A DNA stretch of 64,000 nucleotides. Origin: Ferrimonas balearica. Its GTDB lineage: Bacteria; Pseudomonadota; Gammaproteobacteria; Enterobacterales; Shewanellaceae. The notes beneath the pieces were generated by a model. It had not been told where the DNA came from. It saw nothing but the letters and a program-made list of their open reading frames with translations, and ran no database searches. The stretch is from assembly GCF_019802085.1 (NCBI RefSeq), contig NZ_JAHVHV010000004.1, positions 295,210 through 359,209 on the forward strand, read 5' to 3'. A program made the position numbers and the translations under genes. Shown here piece after piece: positions 1 to 10,358 of this stretch (positions are counted from its first letter, which is position 1; each line of letters opens with the position of its first letter).

Positions 1-2431
1 CACCGCCCCCTGGACCCCGCACGGCCCGGTGCGTGGCACCCAGACCATCAAGCCTGACCTGGTCAGCTACGCCTCCGACATCAGCGTGGCCACCGTGGGC
101 AGCGGTGACGGCACCGAGATGCTGAGCCACCCGGATCTCTCCGTGGCCCGCGTTGCCGCGGCCGCCGCCATCCTCAAAAGCGCCCGCCCCGGCCTCTCCA
201 ACCTGGAGGTCAAGGCCCTGCTGACCAACACAGCCAACCACATGGTGCAGCGCGGCGACAGCGGTCAGAACGCCTCCGTCACCCAGATTGGCGGTGGTGT
301 GGAGAACCTCGACGGCGCCCTGGCCTCTCCGGTGGCCGCCTGGGAGAAGGACAGCTACCAGCCGCACCTCAAGTTCGGTCACCAGGAGGTGAACGGCACC
401 GCGCGTCTGGTCAAAGAGATCTCCCTGCGCAACTACTCCGACGAAGCCCAGACCTACACCCTGAGTGTTGCGGCCAACGAAGGCCGTGATGGCAATGCCG
501 CCATCCAGTGGACCTTCCCCGAGTCGGTTACCGTACCGGCCAACGCCACCCTCACCGTCCCGGTGATCCTGGAGATCGACAGCGCCAGCCTGCCGGCCTG
601 GGCGCTGACCAAGACCGGCGACTTCGGTCTCGAGAACTGGGAGAAGATGGAGCTTAACGGCTACCTGATGCTGGACGCCGACGAGCAGCCGACCCTGAGC
701 GTGGGCTGGTCCGTCTTCCCCCGCGCCAAGGCCGACATCCGTCGCAACTTCGAAACCTTTGAGGAGTACTTCGAAAGCGACCACCCTTTGGCCTGGGCCG
801 ACTACACCGAGGGGCGCAAGCAGTCGTTCACCAACACCGGTGATCAGACCCTCAATGTAGCGGCCCTGCCCATCCTGCACTCCGCCAAAATCCGCCCCGA
901 GGGCAAGGAAGACACCAACAACCTGCTCAAGCACGTGGCCGGTGGTGTGTTCGACGCCCCTCAGTGCACCAGTGGCAAGAAGATGATGCTGGGTGCCACC
1001 ATGCACGCCCCCATGGACATCGCCGTCTCCAACCACATGGATAAGATTGGCGACGTGCTGTTCTACTTCGAGCTCTACACCCCGGAAGTGGTGGAGATGT
1101 ACGAGATGGACAAGGGCGTCAGCTACAGCCCCTACCTGATGGACGAAGAGTGGATCGGCTACGGCTGGGTCACCCTGGACCTGGACGGCCAGCCCATCAC
1201 CACCATCATCGATCTCAACAAGGAGTACGACTGGAGCAACCCCAGCGGTCGCTACACCACCTCAAAGCTGCCCGCCTACTTTACCCCCGGCAGCAGCAAC
1301 GTGGTGGCCCAGTTCTGTCTGGAGGAGATGTTCCACCACGAGGTGGACAGCGTTGAGGACTTCGACCGCAACCTGGGCTTCATCGTCGCCACCGACCGCG
1401 ACACCTTCCCCTACTTCGGCGACCCCATCGTTCGCTTCAACCCGGTGAAGTACGGCCGTGAAGTTGTCTCCACCTACTTCGACTGGTTCACCGGCCAAGA
1501 GGTTGAGCAGATCACCTACGGCACCGGCGAAGTGAAGCTCAACAGCCTCGACGCCGAGGGCGTAGAAGGCAACGAGTGGACCGAGATGATGGAGCTGGCC
1601 CCCGGGGAGAGCGCCATGCTCTACGCCCAGAAGGACGGCATGTGCGGCGGCGTGGGCATTGGCCCCGGTGACGGCTGCACCCCGTCCGACTTCCTGCTGA
1701 TGAGCCTCAACAGCGACATGGCGATGTGGGCCGAGTCCCAGCCCACCATGGGTCTGGTGGCCAGCGTTAAAGAGGACCAGCACTTCAACGTGATGGAGAA
1801 CAGCGAAGCGGGCACCGTCATCGGCAAGCTCGAGGCCGACAGCTACGGCTTCTTCGCCCTGGGCAGCTACGACGAAGAGGACTGGAGCCCCTTCGAATTC
1901 CAGCTGGGCAACGCCATCCCGGGCACCCCCATCGCCCTGGCCAAGGACGGCACCCTGACGGTCAACAACCCTGAGGCCCTGGACTACGAGAACCTCAAGT
2001 CCCTGACCCTGGTGGTGCAGACCCGTCAAGGCAACTCCATGACCCCCGGCGTGGACGTGACCATCGACATCCTCAACGCCAACGACATCGCCCCGGTGCA
2101 GCACGGCGCCCTGCCGAGCATCAGCGTGATGGAAGGCGACATGGTGGAGCTGTCCCTGGCGGGGATCTTCAGCGACGCCGAGGGTGACATGGTGACCCTG
2201 TCCGTCACCGGCCTGCCCGAGGGGCTGATGTTCAGCGCCGAGACCCTGATGATCTCCGGCACCGCCGAGGAAGCGGGGAACTTCAGCGCCACCGTGACCG
2301 CCAGCGACGGCGTGAACGAGGTCAGTGCCACCATGAGCGTGGCGGTGGAAGCCCAGCCGGAAGACGACAGTGGCAGCCTGGGCTTCGGCCTGCCGCTGCT
2401 GGCCTGGCTGATGCTGCGTCGCCGTAAGTAA
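1..2431 (+). CDS. Secreted S8 (subtilisin-like) family protein, C-terminal part, apparently lacking the catalytic Ser; GlyGly-CTERM
   Basis: The 5' end lies outside the window; the frame is open from base 2 and gives about 809 residues. The first ~60 residues match the end of a peptidase S8 domain (KPDLVSYASDIS, then VARVAAAAAILKSARP). Where active enzymes have GTSMATPHVAG, this protein reads HPDLSVARVAA, so the nucleophile Ser aligns with Asp; a nearby GTEM does not restore it. A long region of no recognised fold follows. Next comes a cadherin-like segment (FNVMENSEAG to ILNANDIAP) and an Ig-like/dystroglycan-type repeat. The tail is a GlyGly-CTERM signal (SGSLGFGLPLLAW, one hydrophobic helix, RRRK), a rhombosortase-type sorting tail. 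It is probably exported and C-terminally processed. A tandem intact paralogue follows 90 bp downstream. Whether other catalytic residues exist cannot be seen. Confidence 0.8.
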   Translation, partial: TAPWTPHGPVRGTQTIKPDLVSYASDISVATVGSGDGTEMLSHPDLSVARVAAAAAILKSARPGLSNLEVKALLTNTANHMVQRGDSGQNASVTQIGGGVENLDGALASPVAAWEKDSYQPHLKFGHQEVNGTARLVKEISLRNYSDEAQTYTLSVAANEGRDGNAAIQWTFPESVTVPANATLTVPVILEIDSASLPAWALTKTGDFGLENWEKMELNGYLMLDADEQPTLSVGWSVFPRAKADIRRNFETFEEYFESDHPLAWADYTEGRKQSFTNTGDQTLNVAALPILHSAKIRPEGKEDTNNLLKHVAGGVFDAPQCTSGKKMMLGATMHAPMDIAVSNHMDKIGDVLFYFELYTPEVVEMYEMDKGVSYSPYLMDEEWIGYGWVTLDLDGQPITTIIDLNKEYDWSNPSGRYTTSKLPAYFTPGSSNVVAQFCLEEMFHHEVDSVEDFDRNLGFIVATDRDTFPYFGDPIVRFNPVKYGREVVSTYFDWFTGQEVEQITYGTGEVKLNSLDAEGVEGNEWTEMMELAPGESAMLYAQKDGMCGGVGIGPGDGCTPSDFLLMSLNSDMAMWAESQPTMGLVASVKEDQHFNVMENSEAGTVIGKLEADSYGFFALGSYDEEDWSPFEFQLGNAIPGTPIALAKDGTLTVNNPEALDYENLKSLTLVVQTRQGNSMTPGVDVTIDILNANDIAPVQHGALPSISVMEGDMVELSLAGIFSDAEGDMVTLSVTGLPEGLMFSAETLMISGTAEEAGNFSATVTASDGVNEVSATMSVAVEAQPEDDSGSLGFGLPLLAWLMLRRRK

Positions 2432-2521
2432 GGCGCTTACCAAGGGGTGCCGGATACACCCTGGTTAATCCCTCTACCGGCACCCCCTTTTTCTTTCTAC
2501 ATAACGAGAAGGAGTCACGTT

Positions 2522-5500
2522 GTGTTCAGACTCACCCTTTTGGCCTCCCTGGTCGCCTCCGCGGCGGTGACGGCCGGTGACAGCGCCCTCCCCTACCAGG
2601 CTCGACCGGAGCCGGTACTGCCCGCCGTGGCCCTGAAGGCCCAACAGCGGGACATCAGCGATCTCTACTTTATCCATTTCAAAGGCGAGCCCCTGGCCGT
2701 GGCCGCCCAATCCCTGCAGAGCGTGGGGATCCAATCCATGAATCAGGTGGGTGGCCGCCTTAATGTGAAGGCCCCCGCCAGCCAGCAATACCTGGCTCGT
2801 CTGGCCCAGGACCGCGCCAGCGTCCGCCAGCAGCTGAACCACACCCTGGGCCGCGCCCTGGAGTTTGAAAACGAGTACGGCACCGTGCTCAACGCCGCCA
2901 CCGTGCGCCTGAGCGACGCCGAGGCCGCCCTGTTGGCCGGCCACAAGGACGTCGCCCTGGTGGATAAGGTCACCCTGCACCAGCTGCACACCGATGCCGG
3001 CCCGGAGTTCATCGGCGCCGACCGCATCTGGGCCGGCCTGGGCAGCGACCTGCCGAGCAAGGGCGAAGGCGTGGTTGTCGGCATCATCGATACCGGCATC
3101 GACGCCGATCACCCCTCCTTTACCGCGCTGGCCAGCGACGGCTACATGCACGAGAACCCCCTGGGAGACGGCGTCTACCTGGGTGACTGCCTGGAGCACG
3201 ACTGGATCTGTAACGACAAGCTCATCGGCGTGGTGAGCTACCCGGAGATCCGCACCTGGTACCCGGCGGTACCGGTGGAGGGCTTCGAGCGCCCCGAGAT
3301 CATCGAGACCGGCTGGGACATGCAGGGTCACGGCACCCACGTGGCCTCCACCGCCGCCGGTAACCCGCTGACCGACCTGCCGATCTACAACGTCATCGGC
3401 GATCTGGCCCAGTTCCGCATGCCCGCCATCAGCGGCGTGGCCCCGCGGGCCAACATCGTCTCCTACCAGGTCTGTCTGCCGGCCGGCTCCGAAGGGGGCT
3501 GTTTCCCGGATCTGACCATCCTGGCCCTGGAGCACGCCATCGAGAACGGCGTGGACGTCATCAACTACTCCGTGGGCGGCGGCGCCGACAGCCCCTGGCA
3601 GGCCACCGACTCCCTGGCCTTTTTGAACGCCCGTGTGGCCGGCATCCATGTGGCCACCTCCGCGGGCAACAGCGGCCCGGGCCCGGAAACCGTGGGCGCT
3701 CCCGGCAACTCCCCCTGGATCACCACAGTGGCGGCCTACACCCACGACCGCTCCTACACCGTCAAGCAGCTGACCGGCTTCACCGGCGGTGACACCACCC
3801 TGTCCGCCCTGGACGGCAAGGGCGCCACCCAGGGCTACACCGGTGCCATCGTCGACGCCAACGCCTTCGGTGACGGCAACTGCAACAGCCCCTTCGCCGA
3901 GAACACCTTCGACGGTGAGATCGTGGTGTGTCGTCGCGGCGACATCGCCCGGGTGGAGAAGGGCGCCAACGTGCTGGCCGGCGGTGCCGGAGGCCTGGTG
4001 CTGGTCAACGTGGCCGGCGGTGCCGAGAACGTCGAGCCCGACCTGCACGCCCTGCCCGCCATTCAGCTCAACGCCACCGACGGCGAAGCCCTGCTGACCT
4101 GGCTGGCCAGCGGTGAGGGCCACCAGGCCACCATCGAGGCGGCCGAGATGGTGCGGGATCCGGAGCTGGGTGATGTCGCCGGGGACTTCACCTCCCGTGG
4201 CCCCAACTACCCCTTCCCCACCAGCCTGGCCCCGGACCTGGCGGCTCCCGGCGTGGACATCATGGCGGCCCACACCACCGAGTGGCCCTTCGTGGAGACC
4301 ACTCCGCCGGAGTACACCTTCATGAGCGGCACCTCCATGGCCAGCCCTCATGTGGCCGGTGCCCTGGCCCTGATGACCGCCCTGCGCCCGGACTGGACCC
4401 CGGCCCAGGTGCAGTCGGCCCTGATGAGCACCGCCAACTCCGTCACCTACACCGATGACGACTACGACGGCGTCAAAACCCGCTCCACCCCCTTCGATGC
4501 CGGTACCGGCAGCATCCGGGTGGCCGAGGCGGTGCAGGCCGGCCTGCTGATGGACATCAGCGAAGCCGAGTACCTGGCGGCCGATCCGGCCGAGGGCGGC
4601 GATCCGGCGGATCTCAACCTGCCCTCCCTGGTGGCCGTGGACTGCGTGGTCTCCTGCAGCTGGACCCGCACCGTGACCGCCACCGAGGACGGCAGCTGGA
4701 CCACGGCGATGGACTACCAGACCGAGGGCTTCGACATGGCGGTCTCCCCCGCCAGCTTCAGCCTGAGCGCCGGCGAGTCCCAGGAGCTGACCCTGACCGC
4801 CACCGCCAACGACGCGCTGGCCTCCGACTGGGTGTTCGGCCGGGTACAGCTCAGCAGCAGCGGCCTGCCGATGCAGCACCTGACCGCGGCGATCAACTTC
4901 ACCGGCGGCAGCGCCCCGGTGCCGGACCCGGACAGCCGTGGCCCGGTGATCACCGCCCATCGGGACGCCGACAGCTACCGCATGGACGGTTTCGTCACCA
5001 TCGGCAGCGACAACCTGCAGCTGACCCCCTACGGCATCACCAAGGTGGGGATGCACCAGGCCGAACTGCTGGGCGATGAGAACCCCACCGACTCCAATAT
5101 CGGCGAGGACAACTACCACGCGGTGCCCATCAGCACCAACGCCGACACCCGGCTGCTGTCCGCCTGGATCACCGAGGCCGACGCCCCGGACCTGGATCTC
5201 TACATCGTTCGCGACACCGACCTGGACGGGAAGGCCTCCTACATCGAGCTGTTCTACGCCAGCTGCATCAGCGGCCGCGTCGACAGCCAGGAGTCCTGCG
5301 TCATCGACAACCCGCAGCCCGGCAGCTACCTGGTGGTGGTGCACAACTTTGCCGGCACCGCGCCCGATGCCTGGGACAGCCACACCGTGGCCATCGGCAA
5401 GGTGGACAAGGCCGAGGGCAACTTCAGCGTGACCGCCCCGGACAGCGTGGAGCCCAACGAAACCTTCGCCGTGGACCTGCACTGGGACCAGCCGATGGAA

Positions 5501-6340
5501 GAGGGGGACGTCTACTACGGCGCCTTCACCCTGGGCACCCATCCGGACCTGCCGGACAACGTGGGCCTGGTGCAGTTTGAACTGCATCGCGGCGCCGACG
5601 ACGTCAGCCTGTCGGTGGACCGTACCGAGGCCAAGGCCGGTGAGGTGCTGAGCTACAGCATCGAACTGATGGCCAACCAAGGCGCTGCGGATCGCACCTA
5701 CAGCCTCTCTACGGCCCTGCCGGAAGGGTTCAGCGTGCACAGCGCCGAGGGCGGCGAGGTGGACGGCAGCCAGGTGAGCTGGACCCTGGTCCAGGCCGCC
5801 GGTGGCGAAAGCCAGTCCCTGGTGCTGGAGGTGAGCACCGAGGCGGTGGTCAACGACAGTGAGCTGGCCCTGAGCCTGAGCCACGAGGTGGACACCGCTG
5901 AGGGCAAGGTGCTGACCGCGATCGCCGAGACCGTGATGGTCGCCGGCCGCCCCATGGCGATGATCAACGGCGAGGCCGAGCTGACCCTCGAGGTGCAAAG
6001 CCCCGCCAGCGTCGAGCTGAGCGCCGATGGCAGCCAGGGCGGCGAAGGGGAGACCCTGAGCTACCAGTGGGAGCAGCTCTCCGGCCCCACCCTGACCCTC
6101 AGTGGCAGCGACACCATGACCTTGAGCGTCGAGGTGCCCAGCCTGTCCAGCGACCAGGTGGCGGAGATCGCCCTGGTGGTGACCACCGAATCCGGCACCA
6201 GTCTGCCGGTGGTGGCCACCCTCAACCTGGCCGCCGAAGCCACGGTCACCCCGCCCAGCGGCGGTGACAGCGACAGTGGCGGCAGCCTGGGCTGGTTCGC
6301 CCTGCTCCTGCTGGCCGGTGCCCTGGGCCGACGCCGCTAA
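2522..6340 (+). CDS. Secreted subtilisin-like serine protease (S8) with PA insert and GlyGly-CTERM
   Basis: A 1272-residue exported serine endopeptidase. The chosen start is GTG at 2522, with GAAGGAG seven bases upstream; it gives a clean signal peptide (MFRLTLLASLVASAAVTAG). An inhibitor I9-like propeptide precedes the catalytic domain. The triad is visible: Asp about 190 in IIDTGIDADHPSF, His about 270 in GHGTHVAS and Ser about 605 in GTSMASPHVAG. The His-Ser gap is long because a PA (protease-associated) domain is inserted at about 420-550. A PPC-like beta domain (DTRLLSAWITEADAPDLDLY) and DUF11/PKD-like repeats follow. The C-terminus GGSLGWFALLLLAGALGRRR is a textbook GlyGly-CTERM tail. 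It is the intact partner of the upstream S8 protein and probably degrades extracellular protein. A strong terminator follows at 6367. Confidence 0.93.
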   Translation: MFRLTLLASLVASAAVTAGDSALPYQARPEPVLPAVALKAQQRDISDLYFIHFKGEPLAVAAQSLQSVGIQSMNQVGGRLNVKAPASQQYLARLAQDRASVRQQLNHTLGRALEFENEYGTVLNAATVRLSDAEAALLAGHKDVALVDKVTLHQLHTDAGPEFIGADRIWAGLGSDLPSKGEGVVVGIIDTGIDADHPSFTALASDGYMHENPLGDGVYLGDCLEHDWICNDKLIGVVSYPEIRTWYPAVPVEGFERPEIIETGWDMQGHGTHVASTAAGNPLTDLPIYNVIGDLAQFRMPAISGVAPRANIVSYQVCLPAGSEGGCFPDLTILALEHAIENGVDVINYSVGGGADSPWQATDSLAFLNARVAGIHVATSAGNSGPGPETVGAPGNSPWITTVAAYTHDRSYTVKQLTGFTGGDTTLSALDGKGATQGYTGAIVDANAFGDGNCNSPFAENTFDGEIVVCRRGDIARVEKGANVLAGGAGGLVLVNVAGGAENVEPDLHALPAIQLNATDGEALLTWLASGEGHQATIEAAEMVRDPELGDVAGDFTSRGPNYPFPTSLAPDLAAPGVDIMAAHTTEWPFVETTPPEYTFMSGTSMASPHVAGALALMTALRPDWTPAQVQSALMSTANSVTYTDDDYDGVKTRSTPFDAGTGSIRVAEAVQAGLLMDISEAEYLAADPAEGGDPADLNLPSLVAVDCVVSCSWTRTVTATEDGSWTTAMDYQTEGFDMAVSPASFSLSAGESQELTLTATANDALASDWVFGRVQLSSSGLPMQHLTAAINFTGGSAPVPDPDSRGPVITAHRDADSYRMDGFVTIGSDNLQLTPYGITKVGMHQAELLGDENPTDSNIGEDNYHAVPISTNADTRLLSAWITEADAPDLDLYIVRDTDLDGKASYIELFYASCISGRVDSQESCVIDNPQPGSYLVVVHNFAGTAPDAWDSHTVAIGKVDKAEGNFSVTAPDSVEPNETFAVDLHWDQPMEEGDVYYGAFTLGTHPDLPDNVGLVQFELHRGADDVSLSVDRTEAKAGEVLSYSIELMANQGAADRTYSLSTALPEGFSVHSAEGGEVDGSQVSWTLVQAAGGESQSLVLEVSTEAVVNDSELALSLSHEVDTAEGKVLTAIAETVMVAGRPMAMINGEAELTLEVQSPASVELSADGSQGGEGETLSYQWEQLSGPTLTLSGSDTMTLSVEVPSLSSDQVAEIALVVTTESGTSLPVVATLNLAAEATVTPPSGGDSDSGGSLGWFALLLLAGALGRRR

Positions 6341-6366
6341 ACAACAACAGGTTCCAACCATGTCTT

Positions 6367-6390
6367 AGCGCCCTTCGGGGCGCTTTTTTT
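6367..6390 (+). terminator. Rho-independent terminator of the S8 protease gene
   Basis: A 7-bp stem AGCGCCC/GGGCGCT with a TTCG tetraloop is followed by a run of seven T. It starts 27 bases after the stop codon. Confidence 0.93.
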
Positions 6391-6446
6391 ATTGATAAGT
6401 CATATCGATAGCGGCAAGTTAAGCCGAGTTATCAAGGAGGATAATC

Positions 6447-7388
6447 ATGACCAAGTGGATCTCGGTGCTGCTGTGCACCGTCTCGTTCAACCTGGCGGCC
6501 AACCCCTGGCCCGTGTTGGAGCAACAGCTGGAAGACGCCCTCGCTCAGCCTCAATTGAGCGCCGAAGAGATCGCCAATATCCAGCACATCCGAACCACCC
6601 TCGCGCCGCTGTCGCCCCAGCAAGGTTCTGTCCAGATCGCCCAGGGCCGGGTGCAGCTGGAGGTGCCGGAGCAGTACTACTACTTCAGCCCGGACGATGC
6701 CGAAGCCATCCTGGTCGAGATCTGGGGCAACGTGCCCGGCACCGGTAGCGAGACCCTGGGCCTGTTGATGCCCGCGGATCTCGACCCACTGGAAGACGCC
6801 AGTTGGGCGGCCACCTTGTATTACGTACACGACGGACACGTAAAAGACGATGACGCCGCCAGCATCGATTACGACGAGTTGCTGGTGCAGATGAAAGAGG
6901 AAACCGCGCAAAGCAGCCAACTTCGGGTTGAGCAGGGTTACGACGCGATGGAGCTGATCGGCTGGGCCACCCGCCCCTACTACGACGCCGAGTCTCGCAA
7001 ACTGCATTGGGCCAAGGAACTGCAATTTGCCCGCAGTGAGGGGCGTACATTGAACTACGACATTCGGATTCTGGGCCGGGAGGGGTTCTTGCAGATGGGC
7101 TTTATCGCCACTATGGACCAGCTTGCCCAATTGCAAAGCGAGATCCCCGGCGTCCTCGCCCTGGCCAACTTCACCCCCAACAACCGCTACGCCGATTTTG
7201 ATCCTGACCTCGATAACGTCGCGGCCTACGGCATCGGCGGGCTGATCGCCGGTAAGGCGCTGGCCAAGACTGGCGTGTTCGCCGCCATTCTGATGATTTT
7301 GAAGAAGTTCTGGTTTGTTATCGCTGCGGCGATCTGGGGCCTGTTCAAAGCCCTGGGGCGGGCACTCCGACCCAAAGGGGCAGAGTGA
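6447..7388 (+). CDS. DUF2167 family membrane protein
   Basis: A 313-residue protein with an N-terminal signal sequence (to about residue 18) and a hydrophobic C-terminus (GIGGLIAGKALAKTGVFAAI and a second helix). The middle carries signatures I associate with DUF2167: WGNVPG, DDAASIDYDELLVQMKEE, LIGWATRPYYDAESRKLHWAKEL and NYDIRILGREG. The function of this family is not established; homologues are predicted exported membrane proteins. An AAGGAGG ribosome-binding site sits just upstream of the ATG. The gene stands alone between two terminators and is convergent with valS. Confidence 0.85.
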   Translation: MTKWISVLLCTVSFNLAANPWPVLEQQLEDALAQPQLSAEEIANIQHIRTTLAPLSPQQGSVQIAQGRVQLEVPEQYYYFSPDDAEAILVEIWGNVPGTGSETLGLLMPADLDPLEDASWAATLYYVHDGHVKDDDAASIDYDELLVQMKEETAQSSQLRVEQGYDAMELIGWATRPYYDAESRKLHWAKELQFARSEGRTLNYDIRILGREGFLQMGFIATMDQLAQLQSEIPGVLALANFTPNNRYADFDPDLDNVAAYGIGGLIAGKALAKTGVFAAILMILKKFWFVIAAAIWGLFKALGRALRPKGAE

Positions 7389-7440
7389 GGGGCTTTCGGT
7401 ACTGACTGCGGCCGCGAAGCTCTGTGCCTCGGCCCACAAA

Positions 7441-7467
7441 AAAGGCCACCCCGTGGGGTGGCCTTTT
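7441..7467. terminator. Bidirectional terminator between the DUF2167 gene and valS
   Basis: An 8-bp stem GGCCACCC/GGGTGGCC is flanked by A-rich and T-rich runs. It is strongest for valS on the minus strand, where six or more T follow. Confidence 0.9.
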
Positions 7468-7488
7468 CCTTAACGGCTGAACGTCCAA

Positions 7489-10335
7489 TTACAGCGACTT
7501 GAGCTGCTCTTTCTGCTCTTCCAGCTTGGCGATGTCGCGCTTGGCATCATCCAGCTTGGCCTGCTCCTTGGCCACTACAGCCTCGGGGGCCTTGGCCAGG
7601 AAGCCCTGGTTGGAGAGCTTCTTCTCCACCCGCTCGGCGTCGCCGGCCAGCTTGGCGATCTGCTTGTCGATGCGGGCCAGTTCGGCTTCCACGTCGATCA
7701 GACCCGCCATGGGGATCAGCAGCTCCATCTCACCGATCAGCTGAGTGGTGGACATGGGCGCGTCGCCGGACAGCTCAGAGATGGCCTCAAGATTAGCCAG
7801 CTTGTTGAGCATGATGCGGTTGGCTTCGACTCGGGCCAGGTCCTGCTCGGAGGCGTTTTTCAGCAGCACGTTCAGCGGCTTGGAGGGGGCCACGTTGAGC
7901 TCACCCCGGACATTACGCACGGCAACGATGAACTGCTTCACCCACTCGAGATCCGCCTTGGCGTCTTCGTTCACCAGGGCTTCATCGAACTGCGGGTAGG
8001 CGGTCAGCATGATGGTGTCGCCGCCCTTGCCCACCATGGGGGCCACGGTCTGCCAGATCTCCTCGCTGATGTAGGGCATCAGCGGGTGCATCAGGCGCAG
8101 CAGGGACTCCAGCACGGTCAGCAGGGTGTGGCGGGTGCCACGCTGCTGGGCCTCGGTGCCGTTTTGCAGCACCGGCTTGGTCAGCTCCAGGTACCAGTCG
8201 CAGAACTGGTTCCAGGTGAACTCGTAGGCGATGTTGGCGGCGATGTCGAAGCGGTAGGTGTCCATCGCTTCGCGGATGTGCTTGACGGTGTCGTTGTACT
8301 GGGCCAGCACCCAGCGATCCGCCAGGCTCAGCTCCATCTCGCCGCCGTCCTTGCCGCAATCTTCCCCTTCGGTGTTCATCAGCACGTAGCGGCTGGCGTT
8401 CCACAGCTTGTTGGCGAAGTTGCGGTAGCCCTCGAGACGGTTCATGTCCCAGTTGATGTCACGGCCGGTGGAGGCCATGGCTGCCAGGGTGAAGCGCAGC
8501 GCATCGGTGCCGTGGGCGGCGATGCCCTCCGGGAACTGCTTGCGGGTGCTCTTCTCAATCTTGGCGGCCAGCTGGGGCTGCATCATATTGCCAGTTCGCT
8601 TTTCCACCAGATTCTCGAGGTCAATCCCGTCGATCATATCCAGCGGGTCCAGCACGTTGCCCTTGGACTTGGACATCTTGTCGCCCTGCTCATCACGGAT
8701 AAGGCCCGTCACGTAGACGGTCTTGAACGGCACCTGGGGCTTGCCGTTCTCATCCTTGATGAAGTGCATGGTCATCATGATCATCCGGGCCACCCAGAAG
8801 AAGATGATGTCAAAACCGGTCACCAGCACGTCGGTGGGGTGGAAGGTCTTGAGCGCGTCGGTGTCTTCCGGCCAGCCCAGGGTGGCGAAGGTCCACAGGG
8901 CGGAGGAGAACCAGGTGTCCAGCACGTCGTCGTCCTGGCGCAACACCACGTCGGCGCCAAGGCCGTGGGCGGCACGCACTTCGGCTTCGGTGTTGCCAAC
9001 GTAGACCTTGCCGGACTCGTCGTACCAAGCCGGGATGCGGTGTCCCCACCACAGCTGACGGGAAATGCACCAGTCCTGGATGTCGCGCATCCAGGCGAAG
9101 TACATGTTTTCGTACTGCTTGGGCACGAACTGGATGTCGCCGTTCTCCACCGCTTCGGTGGCGGTCTTGGCCATGGGGGCCACACGCACGTACCACTGGT
9201 CGGTCAGCATGGGCTCGATCACCACGCCACCGCGGTCGCCGTAGGGCACGGTCAGGTCGTGATCTTTGATCTCATCCAGCAGGCCCAGCTCATCGAACTC
9301 GGCGACGATCGCCTTGCGGGCGGCGAAGCGATCCATCCCAGCGTACTTGGCCGGCAGCGCGGCGGCGTAGACGTCGGAGGCCTCGCCGTTGGTGTCCAGC
9401 ACCTCGGCTTCGGCGCGGATCTCGGCATTGAAGGTCAACACGTTGATCATCGGCAGGGCGTGACGCTTACCCACCTCGTAATCGTTGAAGTCGTGGGCCG
9501 GGGTGATCTTCACACAACCGGTGCCCTTCTCCATATCGGCGTGCTCGTCGCCGACAATCGGAATGCGACGGTCCACGATGGGCAGGATCAGCTCCTTGCC
9601 AATCAAATCTTTGTAGCGCGGGTCTTCCGGGTTCACCGCCACGCCGGTGTCGCCCAGCATGGTTTCCGGACGGGTGGTGGCCACCACGATGTAGTCTTTG
9701 CCGTCGGCGGTTTTCACGCCATCCGCCAGCGGGTAGCGGAAGTGCCACATGTGGCCCTTCTTGTCCTTGTTCTCCACCTCGAGATCGGAGATCGCGGTGT
9801 GCAGTTTCGGGTCCCAGTTCACCAGGCGCTTGCCGCGGTAGATGAGATCCTCTTTGTAGAGGCGAACGAACACCTCCTGCACCGCGGCGGACATGCCCGG
9901 ATCCATGGTGAAGCGCTCACGGTCCCAGTCCACGGAGGCGCCCATGCGGCGCAGCTGCTGGGTGATGGTGCCGCCGGACTCTTCCTTCCACTCCCACACC
10001 TTGTCGATGAAGGTTTCGCGGCCCAGGTCCTGGCGGGTGATGTTCTCGGCCGCCAGCTTGCGCTCCACCACCATCTGGGTGGCGATGCCGGCGTGGTCGG
10101 TGCCCACCTGCCACAGGGTGTTCTTGCCCTGCATCCGCTGGTAGCGGATCAGGGTGTCCATGATGGTGTCCTGGAAGGCGTGACCCATGTGCAGGCTGCC
10201 GGTGACGTTCGGCGGCGGGATCATGATGCAGTAGGGATCTTGGCTGGTGTCACCGTGGGGCTTGAAGTAGCCCGCCTCTTCCCAGCGCTGGTAGTGGCGC
10301 TGCTCAATCGACTGGGGGTTGTAGGTCTTATCCAT
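7489..10335 (-). CDS. valS: Valine--tRNA ligase
   Basis: A cytoplasmic class I aminoacyl-tRNA synthetase charging tRNA-Val, with a CP1 editing domain that hydrolyses mischarged Thr-tRNA. It has 948 residues (E. coli 951). The HIGH motif appears as [14 protein letters not shown] near the N-terminus and KMSKS as [15 protein letters not shown]-terminal coiled coil (about the last 70 residues, [17 protein letters not shown]) is typical of ValS. The start MDKTYNPQ at 10335 matches the E. coli N-terminus; an in-frame start at 10362 would add nine residues and overlap holC. It is the last gene of pepA-holC-valS, the conserved gammaproteobacterial order. Confidence 0.98.
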   Translation of the reverse strand: MDKTYNPQSIEQRHYQRWEEAGYFKPHGDTSQDPYCIMIPPPNVTGSLHMGHAFQDTIMDTLIRYQRMQGKNTLWQVGTDHAGIATQMVVERKLAAENITRQDLGRETFIDKVWEWKEESGGTITQQLRRMGASVDWDRERFTMDPGMSAAVQEVFVRLYKEDLIYRGKRLVNWDPKLHTAISDLEVENKDKKGHMWHFRYPLADGVKTADGKDYIVVATTRPETMLGDTGVAVNPEDPRYKDLIGKELILPIVDRRIPIVGDEHADMEKGTGCVKITPAHDFNDYEVGKRHALPMINVLTFNAEIRAEAEVLDTNGEASDVYAAALPAKYAGMDRFAARKAIVAEFDELGLLDEIKDHDLTVPYGDRGGVVIEPMLTDQWYVRVAPMAKTATEAVENGDIQFVPKQYENMYFAWMRDIQDWCISRQLWWGHRIPAWYDESGKVYVGNTEAEVRAAHGLGADVVLRQDDDVLDTWFSSALWTFATLGWPEDTDALKTFHPTDVLVTGFDIIFFWVARMIMMTMHFIKDENGKPQVPFKTVYVTGLIRDEQGDKMSKSKGNVLDPLDMIDGIDLENLVEKRTGNMMQPQLAAKIEKSTRKQFPEGIAAHGTDALRFTLAAMASTGRDINWDMNRLEGYRNFANKLWNASRYVLMNTEGEDCGKDGGEMELSLADRWVLAQYNDTVKHIREAMDTYRFDIAANIAYEFTWNQFCDWYLELTKPVLQNGTEAQQRGTRHTLLTVLESLLRLMHPLMPYISEEIWQTVAPMVGKGGDTIMLTAYPQFDEALVNEDAKADLEWVKQFIVAVRNVRGELNVAPSKPLNVLLKNASEQDLARVEANRIMLNKLANLEAISELSGDAPMSTTQLIGEMELLIPMAGLIDVEAELARIDKQIAKLAGDAERVEKKLSNQGFLAKAPEAVVAKEQAKLDDAKRDIAKLEEQKEQLKSL

Positions 10336-10358
10336 GGGGTCTTTGACTCGTGAAAAAC

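Noticed and set aside
113..124. GTEM in the first protein as a possible degenerate catalytic GTSM motif
   Set aside because: Aligning it there would need about six inserted residues and still leaves no Ser; the ungapped alignment from KSARP back points to HPDLS instead.
2474..6361. Long open frame of about 1295 codons antisense to the S8 protease
   Set aside because: High G+C in third positions of the sense gene keeps the antisense frame open; the translation is His/Gly/Ala/Gln-rich with no domain, while the sense strand has a complete protease.
8086..10353. Long frame antisense to valS, and similar ones opposite rpoD, dnaB and parC
   Set aside because: All mirror strongly conserved genes and have no recognisable protein; the composition is typical of a shadow frame.
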